From the NCBI RefSeq assembly GCF_040219335.1, contig NZ_JAVJSQ010000031.1:124001-188000 (forward strand): a DNA stretch of 64,000 nucleotides. The letters are read 5' to 3'. Each line of letters opens with the position of its first letter. Positions within the stretch are counted from its first letter, which is position 1. Source of the stretch: Gimesia sp. GTDB taxonomy: Bacteria > Planctomycetota > Planctomycetia > Planctomycetales > Planctomycetaceae. This document shows, in pieces, positions 27,261 through 35,703 of the stretch. A model generated the notes under the pieces. That model searched no databases, had not been told where the DNA came from, and saw only the letters and a program-made list of their open reading frames with translations. The position numbers and the translations under genes were made by a program.

Positions 27261-28322
27261 ATGACAACCGACCAGATCCGAGGTCATCAAACCATTCTGG
27301 AAATGCTCGACCGGGCCCTGTCCCGCGGACGCCTGCCGCACGCGCTGCTGTTCTCCGGTCCGGTGGGCGTGGGCAAGAACCGGGTCGCCCGTTATCTTGC
27401 CCAGTGCCTGTTCTGCGAACAGACTCCTTCCGACCAGCTCAGCTGCTGTCACGAATGTAACTCCTGCAAACAGATGGCCGCCGGTACGCATCCCGATTTG
27501 ATCAGCGTAGAATGTCCTCACGACAAAGCCATCCTGCCATTAAGTCTGATCATCGGCAGCGAGGAGCGACGGGGCCGCGAAGGGGTCTGCTATGAGATGT
27601 CACTTCGCCCCATGACCGGAAACCGACGGATTGCGGTCATCGACGACGCTGACAAAATGAATGCCGAGAGCGCCAACGCACTTTTGAAAACCCTGGAAGA
27701 GCCCTCAGCGAATTACCTGATGATTCTGATCGCCAGTGAGTTGGATGCAATCCTGCCCACCATTCGCTCCCGCTGCCAGCTGATCCGGTTTGCTGAACTC
27801 TCTGCAGACGATGTATCCGAACTGCTGCTGGAACATCAACTGGCGGAGTCTCCCGAACAGGCGCAACAGGTTGCCCGACTGTCGGGTGGCTCGCTGGATG
27901 TCGCCAGCCAGCTGCTGGATGAGAACCTGCAGGAACTCAGGACGAGTATCACACGACTGTTGTGCCAGCATCCCTTCCGTCCGCAGGCGTTTTCACAGGC
28001 GGTCATCAAAGCCGTGGATGATATCGGCGGCAATACTGCTGCTCAGCGAAAAACTGCTCACTGGATCCTGCATTTCTGTGCCGACTTCTATCACCAGGCA
28101 TTGCAGACTGCTGCCGGACAAGAGTTGACGGTGAACAATGCGCAGATCGACAAATTCGTGAACGGATTCCCCGGCTCGACCGAAGACCGGATTGAAAAAC
28201 TGGGTTCGCTGCTGGATCGGCTGCTGGAAACCGAAGAACAGATCGATAGGAACGCCACGATCAGCCTCTGTATCGAAAACCTGAGCGAAGACCTCCGGGC
28301 GCTGCAGAAAAGCACTCCCTGA
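27261..28322 (+). CDS. holB: DNA polymerase III subunit delta prime
   Basis: A clamp-loader AAA+ subunit (353 aa). N-terminal GHQTILEMLDRAL and RLPHALLFSGPVGVGKNRVA (Walker A), a zinc-binding Cys cluster (CLFCEQ...CCHECNSCKQ), the DDADKMNAESANALLKTLEE block and the sensor-1/arginine-finger-type IRSRCQ are all present. The ATG at 27261 has a CGGAA element seven bases upstream; a GTG at 27240 that overlaps the preceding stop codon is an alternative start adding seven residues. The gene follows the lipoyl-like gene in the same transcript and precedes ricT, as in Firmicutes (holB-yaaT). Confidence 0.92.
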   Translation: MTTDQIRGHQTILEMLDRALSRGRLPHALLFSGPVGVGKNRVARYLAQCLFCEQTPSDQLSCCHECNSCKQMAAGTHPDLISVECPHDKAILPLSLIIGSEERRGREGVCYEMSLRPMTGNRRIAVIDDADKMNAESANALLKTLEEPSANYLMILIASELDAILPTIRSRCQLIRFAELSADDVSELLLEHQLAESPEQAQQVARLSGGSLDVASQLLDENLQELRTSITRLLCQHPFRPQAFSQAVIKAVDDIGGNTAAQRKTAHWILHFCADFYHQALQTAAGQELTVNNAQIDKFVNGFPGSTEDRIEKLGSLLDRLLETEEQIDRNATISLCIENLSEDLRALQKSTP

Positions 28323-28409
28323 ACGCAAGTGCCAGTTACGAGACACAGTCTGCTTTTTAAAAAAAAGGATTTCGCCCGAATCGATAGAGATTGATCCCTG
28401 CTGTTTGGC

Positions 28410-28452
28410 TATAATAGAATCTTATCAGCAGAATCCACACTTCTCCTGCTGA
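28410..28452 (+). promoter_or_regulatory. -10 element and leader hairpin upstream of ricT
   Basis: A perfect TATAAT lies at 28410-28415, with no good -35 at 17 bases (TTGATC is 13 bases upstream). A 7-bp hairpin, TCAGCAG (28425-28431) with CTGCTGA (28446-28452), would form at the very 5' end of the transcript. It suggests ricT has its own promoter in addition to read-through from holB. Confidence 0.4.
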
Positions 28453-28523
28453 GGATTCTTCCCGAGGGATCCGCGGGCCGTTCTGCTGCTGTTTCTGATC
28501 TCCATTCGATGAAATTATCATAG

Positions 28524-29408
28524 ATGAATAACGAAGTCTCAGGTTATATTGTCCGCTACGGGTCAACCCGCATGATTGGCGAGTTCTCCGCCAAGGGCTC
28601 TGATGAGCTGCCACGAAATGCCTCTGTCATTGTTAAAAGTGATCGCGGTCATGAATGGGGTGAAATACTCTCTCCCGCTACGGACCGCGTGCGTTCCTTC
28701 ATGAAAGATACCAAAACCGTCGGCCGCATCATTCGCCCCGTCACCGACGATGACTATCGCCTGCGCGACAAGAATCGACACGAGGAACGCACAGAGTTTC
28801 TAGGCTGCCAGGATCTGGTGAAAGAACATAAGTTGCAGATGCAGCTGGTCGATGTGGAACATATTTTTGGTGGGGAAAGGATCATCTTTTATTACCTGGC
28901 CGAAAAACGCGTCGACTTCCGCGAACTGGTCAAAGCGCTGGCCCGCAAATATCGATCACGGATTGAAATGCGACAGATTGGCGTCCGGGATGAAGCCAAA
29001 CTGCTGGCTGATTACGGCGACTGTGGCAAAACAGTGTGTTGCGGAACACATCTGACCGAAATGCCACCGGTATCCATGAAGATGGCCAAACTGCAGAAAA
29101 CCTCACTCGACCCCAATAAGCTATCCGGTCGCTGTGGCAGACTCAAATGTTGCCTGCGATACGAGTACGACACTTACCGCAGTTATAAAAAAGAACTGCC
29201 CCCGGTCGGTTCATTCGTCGTCACGGAACAGGGGGAGGGAAAAGTCACCAATCAGGATATCCTTTCGGAATGCGTTCAGGTGATCTATCCTGATTCGCGA
29301 AAATCAATTGTCCATAGAAAAGATATTCAGGAAGTCATCAAGAAGAAAAAAGGGGAAGGCCAGCCCCCCGGGAACGGGAAATCACTCAATCAAAAACCGG
29401 CTCGCTGA
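28524..29408 (+). CDS. ricT: PSP1-domain protein, RicT/YaaT-like
   Basis: A 294-aa PSP1-domain protein. In Bacillus, RicT (YaaT) forms a complex with RicA and RicF that holds [4Fe-4S] clusters and supports RNase Y-dependent RNA maturation. The conserved cysteines are C167, C172 and C173 (GDCGKTVCCGTH) and C204, C209 and C210 (GRCGRLKCCLRYE). The N-terminal region (about 5-70) is beta-rich and the C-terminal 25 residues are a basic low-complexity tail. It lies 200 bases after holB, keeping the synteny seen in Firmicutes. Whether RicA and RicF partners exist here cannot be seen. Confidence 0.88.
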   Translation: MNNEVSGYIVRYGSTRMIGEFSAKGSDELPRNASVIVKSDRGHEWGEILSPATDRVRSFMKDTKTVGRIIRPVTDDDYRLRDKNRHEERTEFLGCQDLVKEHKLQMQLVDVEHIFGGERIIFYYLAEKRVDFRELVKALARKYRSRIEMRQIGVRDEAKLLADYGDCGKTVCCGTHLTEMPPVSMKMAKLQKTSLDPNKLSGRCGRLKCCLRYEYDTYRSYKKELPPVGSFVVTEQGEGKVTNQDILSECVQVIYPDSRKSIVHRKDIQEVIKKKKGEGQPPGNGKSLNQKPAR

Positions 29409-29576
29409 AATTGGCCAGATCGGGATTGATTTTCCTGAAATTCCCAATGATAATTTCTCGCTATCTGAAGCGCAATCTCCTAAGATAGTATTGACGAAGG
29501 TCTCTGTGACAGAAACACTGGACTGTAACAACATCAGAGACTGCAACCGCTCGAGTAAGAAGGTATGGGTGAAAAC

Positions 29577-29984
29577 ATGACATTTGCAACCAATCTAACC
29601 CGCCCCAAACTGCAATATCACCCGAATGCCTACGACTTTATCTTTGAAGCGTTGCAGCAGGCTCAAGAGCTTTACGCCCATTCCATCTCTGAACTTTCCG
29701 AACAGGAAGAAGCTCACGTCTCGGGACAGGAACTCCTGGAGGGAGTGCGCGTTCTAGCCCTCAAACAGTTTGGACTGATGACCCAGACTGTGTTCAAACA
29801 ATGGGGCGTGCACTCAACCAAAGACTTCGGCAAGATGGTCTTCGAAATGATCGAGCATGGCAGAATGCGAAAGACCGACAATGATCGCCTGGAAGATTTC
29901 GTCGACATCTATGACTTCCAGCAGGTCTTCGATGCGAACTACATCATCGACACCAGCGAAGTCTTTACACGCAACCCGGCATAA
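29577..29984 (+). CDS. Minf_1886-type protein restricted to Planctomycetes/Verrucomicrobia
   Basis: A 135-aa soluble protein of a family known only from the PVC group and of unknown function. Diagnostic features: HPNAYDFIFEALQQAQ near the N-terminus, HVSGQELLEGVRVLALKQFG in the middle, WGVHSTKDFGKMVFEMIEHG, and a C-terminal DFVDIYDFQQVFD. The ATG at 29577 has GGGTGA four bases upstream; an ATG at 29565 is also possible, with AAGG too close. It is a taxonomic marker for the window. Confidence 0.8.
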   Translation: MTFATNLTRPKLQYHPNAYDFIFEALQQAQELYAHSISELSEQEEAHVSGQELLEGVRVLALKQFGLMTQTVFKQWGVHSTKDFGKMVFEMIEHGRMRKTDNDRLEDFVDIYDFQQVFDANYIIDTSEVFTRNPA

Positions 29985-30269
29985 AGACCGATTCGCCGCG
30001 ACTCTGGCACCTGCCCGTCAGATTCCATTTTCACCTCTTATCAACCTCGTCTGCGTGCGTTGCTGCGCTCCGTAAGTTTTTGCGTTTAACCAACTTTGTT
30101 AAGTTATCGTTATTGCAAAAAAAACCTTACGTGATACACTCCCCGGATAGAGTTTTTGCTGGAGTTTTACTTGTAGGTTTTTTGGTCCTTTGAAAAACCT
30201 GTGCTGACTGTTGCCCGGAATCATATGAGGTTTTGAGGTTTTACAACAAGATTTACAACGGCTTATTAA

Positions 30270-32900
30270 ATGGGGTTAACTCTAAGGATGAGGTTTTCTA
30301 CCGTCGCTCGCTACTCGCCCGTTCGTCCTGTTCCCAAACTCATCACTCTAACCATCAGCACGCTCTTCTGCTCCGCTCCCTTGCTGGCAGCAGAAACATC
30401 AGATGCCTCGCCACCCGTGGCCGCATCTGAATCCGTCGTCATCAGCTGGCTACTTGCGATTGCAGGTGCGATCTTCGCCCTGTTTACCGCTTATCGCTTT
30501 TTCTCCTGGATGGTCGCGCAGTCCGAAGGTGACGCCCGCATGAAGACCATCGCCGAGCACGTCCGTGAAGGAGCCCGTGCTTACCTGGACCAGCAGTTCA
30601 AGGTCGTGACCCTGTTCTTTGCCGTGGTCTGTGCATTGCTGGCCTTCATGGCCTTTGGCCTCAACACTCAATCACACTGGGTCCCCTTCGCCTTTTTGAC
30701 CGGGGGTTTTTTCTCTGCACTGGCAGGCTGGTTCGGTATGCGAACCGCTACACTCGCCAGTGCACGTACCGCCCATGCGGCGAAAGAATCACTCAACAAC
30801 GGCCTGCAGGTCGCGTTCCGCAGTGGTGCAGTGATGGGACTCGTCGTTGTGGGACTCGGACTGTTGGACATCAGTCTCTGGTTCGGTGTTCTGCACTGGA
30901 TCGTCAAGATGCCTCTGGCGGAGATCACCGTCACCATGCTCTGCTTTGGTATGGGAGCCAGCAGCCAGGCACTGTTTGCCCGCGTGGGTGGTGGTATCTT
31001 TACCAAAGCCGCGGACGTCGGAGCCGACCTCGTCGGTAAAGTGGAGGCAGGCATCCCCGAAGACGACCCGCGTAACCCGGCAACGATTGCAGACAACGTG
31101 GGCGACAACGTAGGTGATGTCGCCGGCATGGGGGCAGACCTCTATGAATCGTACTGTGGTTCCATCCTAGCCAGTGGTGCCCTGGGTGTCGCCGCATATC
31201 ATGGTTATCCCAAAATGCAGATGATGTGCCTGCTGCTGCCGATGTGTCTGGCCGCAGTCGGTATCTTCCTTTCGGTCACCGGAATCTTCATGGTGAAAAC
31301 AGAAGAAGGTGCCTCTCAGAAAAACCTGTTGAAAGCACTGGCTAAGGGAATCGACACCGCCGCCTTCTGTGTGATTGTCGCCTCCCTGGGCCTGGTCTGG
31401 ATCATGCTGGTAATTCCTTCGCAGTCCGCGGGAATCCCGGAAGATTCTCCACTGCTGACGGGGAACAAACTGTTTGGTGTCTTCGGTGCGATCGTCTCCG
31501 GTCTGGTTGCAGGCTGGTTGATCGGGAAATGGACCGAGTATTCCACCAGTGATGAATTCAAACCGACCCGCTTCATCGCGGATCAGTCTTCAACCGGTCC
31601 AGCGACAGTGATCATCGCCGGGATCGCCGAAGGCTTTTACAGCGTCTGGGTGCCGATTCTGGTGATTGGTGTCGCTATCATCGTCGCCTTTGGCTTGTGT
31701 ACCGGCTTCGACTTCCAGAACTCACAGGTTTTCGCGATGGGCCTGTATGGCGTTGCGATTGCCGCTGTGGGGATGTTAAGCACACTCGGGGTAACACTCG
31801 CCACCGATGCCTATGGTCCGATTGCTGACAATGCCGGCGGTAACGCGGAAATGAGCGGTCAGGAACCGTTCGTACGCCAGCGAACCGACGCCCTGGACAG
31901 CCTGGGGAATACGACAGCTGCTACCGGAAAAGGCTTCGCGATCGGCTCAGCCGCTTTGACAGCGCTGGCTCTGTTGGCTGCCTACGTGGAAGAAGTCCGC
32001 ATCGGGTTTGAACGCTGGGTCGAGAACTCAGCCATCGTGCAAACGGTGACCGATGACCCTTCAAATGCGTCTGCACTGAAGCTGAGTAAAAACTGTATTG
32101 CGATCCGTATTCCTGACAAAGACGGCAACGCTCCCAAACACAACAACATGGGTTACCTGCTGTTCCCCGCTCTGCACCAGACTCAAATTACGCCCGGGCG
32201 AACCAAAATCGAAGAAGCCGAGGTGGGATCGATCATCAACGGCCTGAACATCACAGAGCTCCTGTTGCGCAGCGACTGTGTTGAAGTCAAAAAAGCGACC
32301 GTGCCTGATTTCTCCCGCTTCTATAATTTCTCGCTGCTGAACCCCAAGGTACTGGTTGGGATCTTTTTCGGCGTGATGATTGCCTTCGTCTTCTGTGCGA
32401 TGACCATGAAGGCTGTGGGCCGCGCCGCGGGTGCGATGGTGGACGAAGTCCGGCGGCAATTCCGTGAAATCGCAGGGATTATGGAGAACGAAGCCGAACC
32501 GGATTACGCCGCCTGTGTCGAAATCAGTACAGCTGCGGCACAGCGTGAAATGATTCTGCCCGCGATGCTGGGCCTGCTCTCCCCGGTTGTCGTGGGTGTC
32601 CTGCTGGGAGTCCCCGGCGTAGTAGGCCTGCTGGTGGGAGCCTTGACGAGTGGGTTCGCAGTTGCCATTATGATGGCTAATGCCGGTGGTGCCTGGGATA
32701 ATGCTAAGAAGTACATCGAAGCAGGCGCACATGGCGGCAAGGGAACTGATGCGCACAAAGCCACAGTAGTAGGTGATACCGTAGGTGACCCGTTCAAGGA
32801 CACCAGCGGTCCCAGCCTGAATATTCTGATCAAGTTGATGAGTATGGTTTCTGTTGTCATAGCCGGTTTTATCATCCAATACGCATTAGAGCTATTTTAA
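30270..32900 (+). CDS. hppA: membrane-bound ion-translocating pyrophosphatase
   Basis: Couples PPi hydrolysis to H+ or Na+ export across the membrane. An N-terminal signal-like helix (about 20-40) precedes some 16 membrane segments. Catalytic motifs: D249-V-G-A-D-L-V-G-K257-V-E, the following [20 protein letters not shown] segment, and a second Asp-rich cluster near the C-terminus ([13 protein letters not shown]). The [10 protein letters not shown] motif has Ala (A550, A551) rather than Lys, the K+-dependent type. At 876 aa it is longer than most: about 100 extra residues, rich in charged and polar amino acids, sit between AAYVEEV and FSLLNPKVL in a loop. The start ATG has no good ribosome site; ATG 30288 is an alternative. 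Confidence 0.95.
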   Translation: MGLTLRMRFSTVARYSPVRPVPKLITLTISTLFCSAPLLAAETSDASPPVAASESVVISWLLAIAGAIFALFTAYRFFSWMVAQSEGDARMKTIAEHVREGARAYLDQQFKVVTLFFAVVCALLAFMAFGLNTQSHWVPFAFLTGGFFSALAGWFGMRTATLASARTAHAAKESLNNGLQVAFRSGAVMGLVVVGLGLLDISLWFGVLHWIVKMPLAEITVTMLCFGMGASSQALFARVGGGIFTKAADVGADLVGKVEAGIPEDDPRNPATIADNVGDNVGDVAGMGADLYESYCGSILASGALGVAAYHGYPKMQMMCLLLPMCLAAVGIFLSVTGIFMVKTEEGASQKNLLKALAKGIDTAAFCVIVASLGLVWIMLVIPSQSAGIPEDSPLLTGNKLFGVFGAIVSGLVAGWLIGKWTEYSTSDEFKPTRFIADQSSTGPATVIIAGIAEGFYSVWVPILVIGVAIIVAFGLCTGFDFQNSQVFAMGLYGVAIAAVGMLSTLGVTLATDAYGPIADNAGGNAEMSGQEPFVRQRTDALDSLGNTTAATGKGFAIGSAALTALALLAAYVEEVRIGFERWVENSAIVQTVTDDPSNASALKLSKNCIAIRIPDKDGNAPKHNNMGYLLFPALHQTQITPGRTKIEEAEVGSIINGLNITELLLRSDCVEVKKATVPDFSRFYNFSLLNPKVLVGIFFGVMIAFVFCAMTMKAVGRAAGAMVDEVRRQFREIAGIMENEAEPDYAACVEISTAAAQREMILPAMLGLLSPVVVGVLLGVPGVVGLLVGALTSGFAVAIMMANAGGAWDNAKKYIEAGAHGGKGTDAHKATVVGDTVGDPFKDTSGPSLNILIKLMSMVSVVIAGFIIQYALELF

Positions 32901-32971
32901 GTATTTGAAACAGGCTAAAGGTCACCAAAATCAATACCGAACCTTCTCAACAATCTGATTCCGTCGAAAGC

Positions 32972-33334
32972 ATGTCGAGTCTGGAACGTGCCTGCCTGTG
33001 CGCCCGTGTCTGCGAGCAGTTTAAAGGTCAGGACATCGTGGTCCTCGACGTCACGAAAATCACCCCGCTGTTCGACTACTTCATCATCACCACCGCGACC
33101 AACCAGCGGCAGGCCCATGCCATTGCCGAGGAAATCCGGGTCCTGATGAAGCAGGATCATGCGAATCGCCGCAACATCGAAGGCAAGGACAGCAATTGGA
33201 TCCTGGGTGACTATGGCGACGTAGTGCTGCACATCTTCACCGATGATGCCCGCGGGCTGTACGACCTCGAGCGTCTCTGGGGGGATGCCCCCCAGCTGGA
33301 CTGGCAGTCGCACAAACCCGCCGATTCGCAGTAA
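32972..33334 (+). CDS. rsfS: ribosomal silencing factor RsfS
   Basis: A 120-aa RsfS/YbeB/Iojap protein that binds ribosomal protein uL14 and blocks subunit joining in starvation. The family core is complete: GQDIVVLDVTKITPLFDYFI, TATNQRQAHAIAEEI, and WILGDYGDVVLHIF near the C-terminus. The ATG at 32972 has no clear ribosome site. The frame is open for 20 more codons upstream (V-T-K-I-N-T-E-P-S...), preceded by an AAAGG sequence, so initiation at a non-AUG codon near 32921-32930 is possible. It is followed by argS 120 bases later. Confidence 0.93.
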   Translation: MSSLERACLCARVCEQFKGQDIVVLDVTKITPLFDYFIITTATNQRQAHAIAEEIRVLMKQDHANRRNIEGKDSNWILGDYGDVVLHIFTDDARGLYDLERLWGDAPQLDWQSHKPADSQ

Positions 33335-33420
33335 GCCTCTCGCGGTTTCTACCAATCTGACGCTGCAGCGTGTATTCTGGGTACCAGGAGCGTACCCCCT
33401 TTGTATCGATGTTATTAATT

Positions 33421-33437
33421 CGGAGCGCCCCCGCTCC
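33421..33437 (+). promoter_or_regulatory. GC-rich hairpin in the argS leader
   Basis: CGGAGCG and CGCTCCG form a perfect 7-bp stem with a 3-base CCC loop, ending 16 bases before the argS start codon and abutting its ribosome site. There is no T run, so it is not a terminator. It could limit translation initiation of argS (inference). Confidence 0.4.
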
Positions 33438-33453
33438 GAGCGGAACGAGAAAC

Positions 33454-35418
33454 ATGAATATCCTCGCCGAACTGAGAAGCCGGTTTGAACCTGTATTAAC
33501 TGAATGGACCGACAATCCCTCCTCGGTCATCGACATGCTCAAAGCCTCACAGGACCCCAAATTCGGGGACTACCAGGCGAACTTCGCGATGCCGCTGGCA
33601 GCCAGAATTCCCGACCTGAAACCACGGGACCTGGCGGCGCAAATCGTCGAGAAGGTGGACCTGTCTGATTTCTGTGAACCACTGGAAATTGCCGGCCCGG
33701 GTTTTATCAACATCAAGCTCAAGCAGGACTGGCTTCAGGAACAGACAATGCAGCTGGTTCAGGACGAACGATTAGGTGTCGTGGCTGTAGAAGCCCCCCA
33801 GAAGGTCGTAGTCGACTTCTCCGCGCCGAATGTTGCCAAACCGATGCACGTCGGTCACCTGCGAAGTACCGTGATCGGCGATGCCAACTATCGGGTCCTG
33901 AAATTTCTGGGGCACGATGTCGTAGGCGATAACCACATCGGGGACTGGGGTACCCAGTTCGGGATGATCATTTTTGGCTACAAGCATTTTCTGAACGAAG
34001 CCGCTTTCCAGGAAGAGCCAGTATTCGAATTAGCTCGACTTTATCGGCTGGTCAACCAGTTGTCGGATTACCACGCTTCCAAAAACTCCCTTCCCCAGAA
34101 GGAACTGGAAATCGAGCAGCTGACGGAAAAACTGCAGACGCTCGAAGGAACTGCAGACCAGACCGACAAAAAGGTACAGAAACAGCTTAAAAAACTCAAA
34201 ACCGAATTAGAAACCAATCAAAAGACCCTCAGTTCACTGCAGGAAAGCCTCAGCCAGCTGGAAGCCAATGAAGACCTGAAAAGCAAGGCGACCGCCTTTC
34301 CGGATATCGCTCGACTGGCACGAGAAGAAACCGCGAAACTCCATGCCGGTGATGCTGAGAACAACGACCTGTGGAAACAGTTTCTCCCGCAGTGCCTCGA
34401 TTTAATTCAGGGAGTCTATGACCGGCTCGACATTCACTTCGATATGACGCTGGGGGAAAGTTTTTACCAGCCCATGCTGGCGGATGTCGTCGCAGACTTG
34501 AAACAAAAAGGACTCGCCACCGAGAGCCAGGGAGCAATCTGTGTCTTCATGAAAGGTAAAGAGGCACCCTTCATCGTGCAGAAACAGGATGGCGCCTTTA
34601 CCTACGCCACTACTGATCTGGCTACCATCAAGTATCGAGCCGAAGAGCTCAATGCTGATCGAATCCTGTATGTTGTTGATTCCCGACAGAGTGAACACTT
34701 TGAACTACTGTTTTCCACCGTCAAAGACTGGGGCTACACTGATCTGGAACTGCAGCATGTCAGCTTCGGTTCAGTCTTAGGTGAAGATGGACGTCCAATT
34801 AAAACCAGAGCGGGAGACAGTGTTGGTCTGGACAGCCTGCTTAATGAAGCGATTCAGCGAGCCTATAACATTGTTTCGGAAATTGACGATGACAAACATG
34901 ACGGACCAGAGCTGAGCAAAGAAGAACGCAAACAAATCGCTGAGGTGGTAGGACTTGGTGGTATTAAATACGCTGACCTGAAGCACAACAGAGAGAGCGA
35001 TTACAGATTCGATTGGGACAAAATGCTGGCCAAGCAGGGTGATACGGCCACCTACATGCAGTACGCTTATGCCCGGGTGAATGGCATCTTCCGCAAGGGG
35101 GGCATCGACAGAGACGAACTGCGGACACATCAGCAGTCTCTCAACCTGATCGAACCTACCGAAATCGCCCTGGCGATGAAAATCAACCGTTACTCTGAGA
35201 TCCTGGAAAGTGTTGCCGCTGAAGCACGGCCCAACTACCTGACCAATTACCTCTACGAACTGGCTGACCTCTTCAGTACCTTCTATGACGTCTGCCCCGT
35301 GTTAAAGGCTGACGATGAGACTGTCAGAACGAGCCGACTGCTGCTCTCCGATCTGACCGCCCGGGTCGTTCAGAATGGCCTGTCACTCCTGGGGATCAGA
35401 ACCTGCGAGCGAATGTGA
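33454..35418 (+). CDS. argS: arginyl-tRNA synthetase with coiled-coil insertion
   Basis: A class I synthetase for Arg (654 aa from ATG 33454, which has a GGAACGAG element upstream; the frame runs 28 codons further but that part is not conserved). The HIGH motif is HVGH (132-135) in SAPNVAKPMHVGHLRST; the KMSKS-equivalent lies in VLGEDGRPIKTRAGD; the DALR anticodon-binding domain fills the C-terminus. E. coli ArgRS is 577 aa. The extra length is an inserted, highly charged helical segment (about 208-282, with EIEQLTEKLQTLEG and KKVQKQLKKLKTELE) predicted to form an antiparallel coiled coil inside the catalytic fold. Confidence 0.96.
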   Translation: MNILAELRSRFEPVLTEWTDNPSSVIDMLKASQDPKFGDYQANFAMPLAARIPDLKPRDLAAQIVEKVDLSDFCEPLEIAGPGFINIKLKQDWLQEQTMQLVQDERLGVVAVEAPQKVVVDFSAPNVAKPMHVGHLRSTVIGDANYRVLKFLGHDVVGDNHIGDWGTQFGMIIFGYKHFLNEAAFQEEPVFELARLYRLVNQLSDYHASKNSLPQKELEIEQLTEKLQTLEGTADQTDKKVQKQLKKLKTELETNQKTLSSLQESLSQLEANEDLKSKATAFPDIARLAREETAKLHAGDAENNDLWKQFLPQCLDLIQGVYDRLDIHFDMTLGESFYQPMLADVVADLKQKGLATESQGAICVFMKGKEAPFIVQKQDGAFTYATTDLATIKYRAEELNADRILYVVDSRQSEHFELLFSTVKDWGYTDLELQHVSFGSVLGEDGRPIKTRAGDSVGLDSLLNEAIQRAYNIVSEIDDDKHDGPELSKEERKQIAEVVGLGGIKYADLKHNRESDYRFDWDKMLAKQGDTATYMQYAYARVNGIFRKGGIDRDELRTHQQSLNLIEPTEIALAMKINRYSEILESVAAEARPNYLTNYLYELADLFSTFYDVCPVLKADDETVRTSRLLLSDLTARVVQNGLSLLGIRTCERM

Positions 35419-35442
35419 TCTTTCGCTCTCGCATCAAGAAAC

Positions 35443-35482
35443 AAAAAAAAAACGCATTCCACAAAATGGAATGCGTTTTTTT
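35443..35482. terminator. bidirectional terminator between argS and tRNA-Gln
   Basis: An 11-bp stem, AACGCATTCCA with TGGAATGCGTT (35451-35461 and 35467-35477), has a CAAAA loop and is flanked by an A run on the left and a T run on the right. It can end argS on the plus strand and tRNA-Gln on the minus strand. Confidence 0.9.
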
Positions 35483-35489
35483 ATGAATA

Positions 35490-35560
35490 TTACCCGGCAA
35501 GGGCTCGAACCTTGACTAACAGAATCAAAATCTGTTGTGCTACCATTACACTACCGGGTA
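35490..35560 (-). tRNA. tRNA-Gln (anticodon TTG)
   Basis: The minus strand gives acceptor TACCCGG/CCGGGTA, D arm GTGT...GCAC, anticodon stem ACAGA/TCTGT with loop TTTTGAT (anticodon TTG), and T arm with GGTTCGAGCCC. The U1-A72 pair is typical of tRNA-Gln. The 3' CCA is not encoded. A terminator follows. Confidence 0.95.
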
Positions 35561-35703
35561 ATGAGTTTCTGTCAATTCAGACACAGTAGCCCAACTCAGG
35601 TTCACCGCTGGGGACCAGTAATGAACCTAGCGAACGGAGTTTATTGGATCTCCGCAAATCTGACAAGAGTTCTCTTTCAGAAAAACGGGATCTTTTTATT
35701 TCA

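Noticed and set aside
30114-30140. TTGCAA...TACACT promoter for hppA
   Set aside because: The spacer is only 15 bases and both boxes are weak, so I did not call it.
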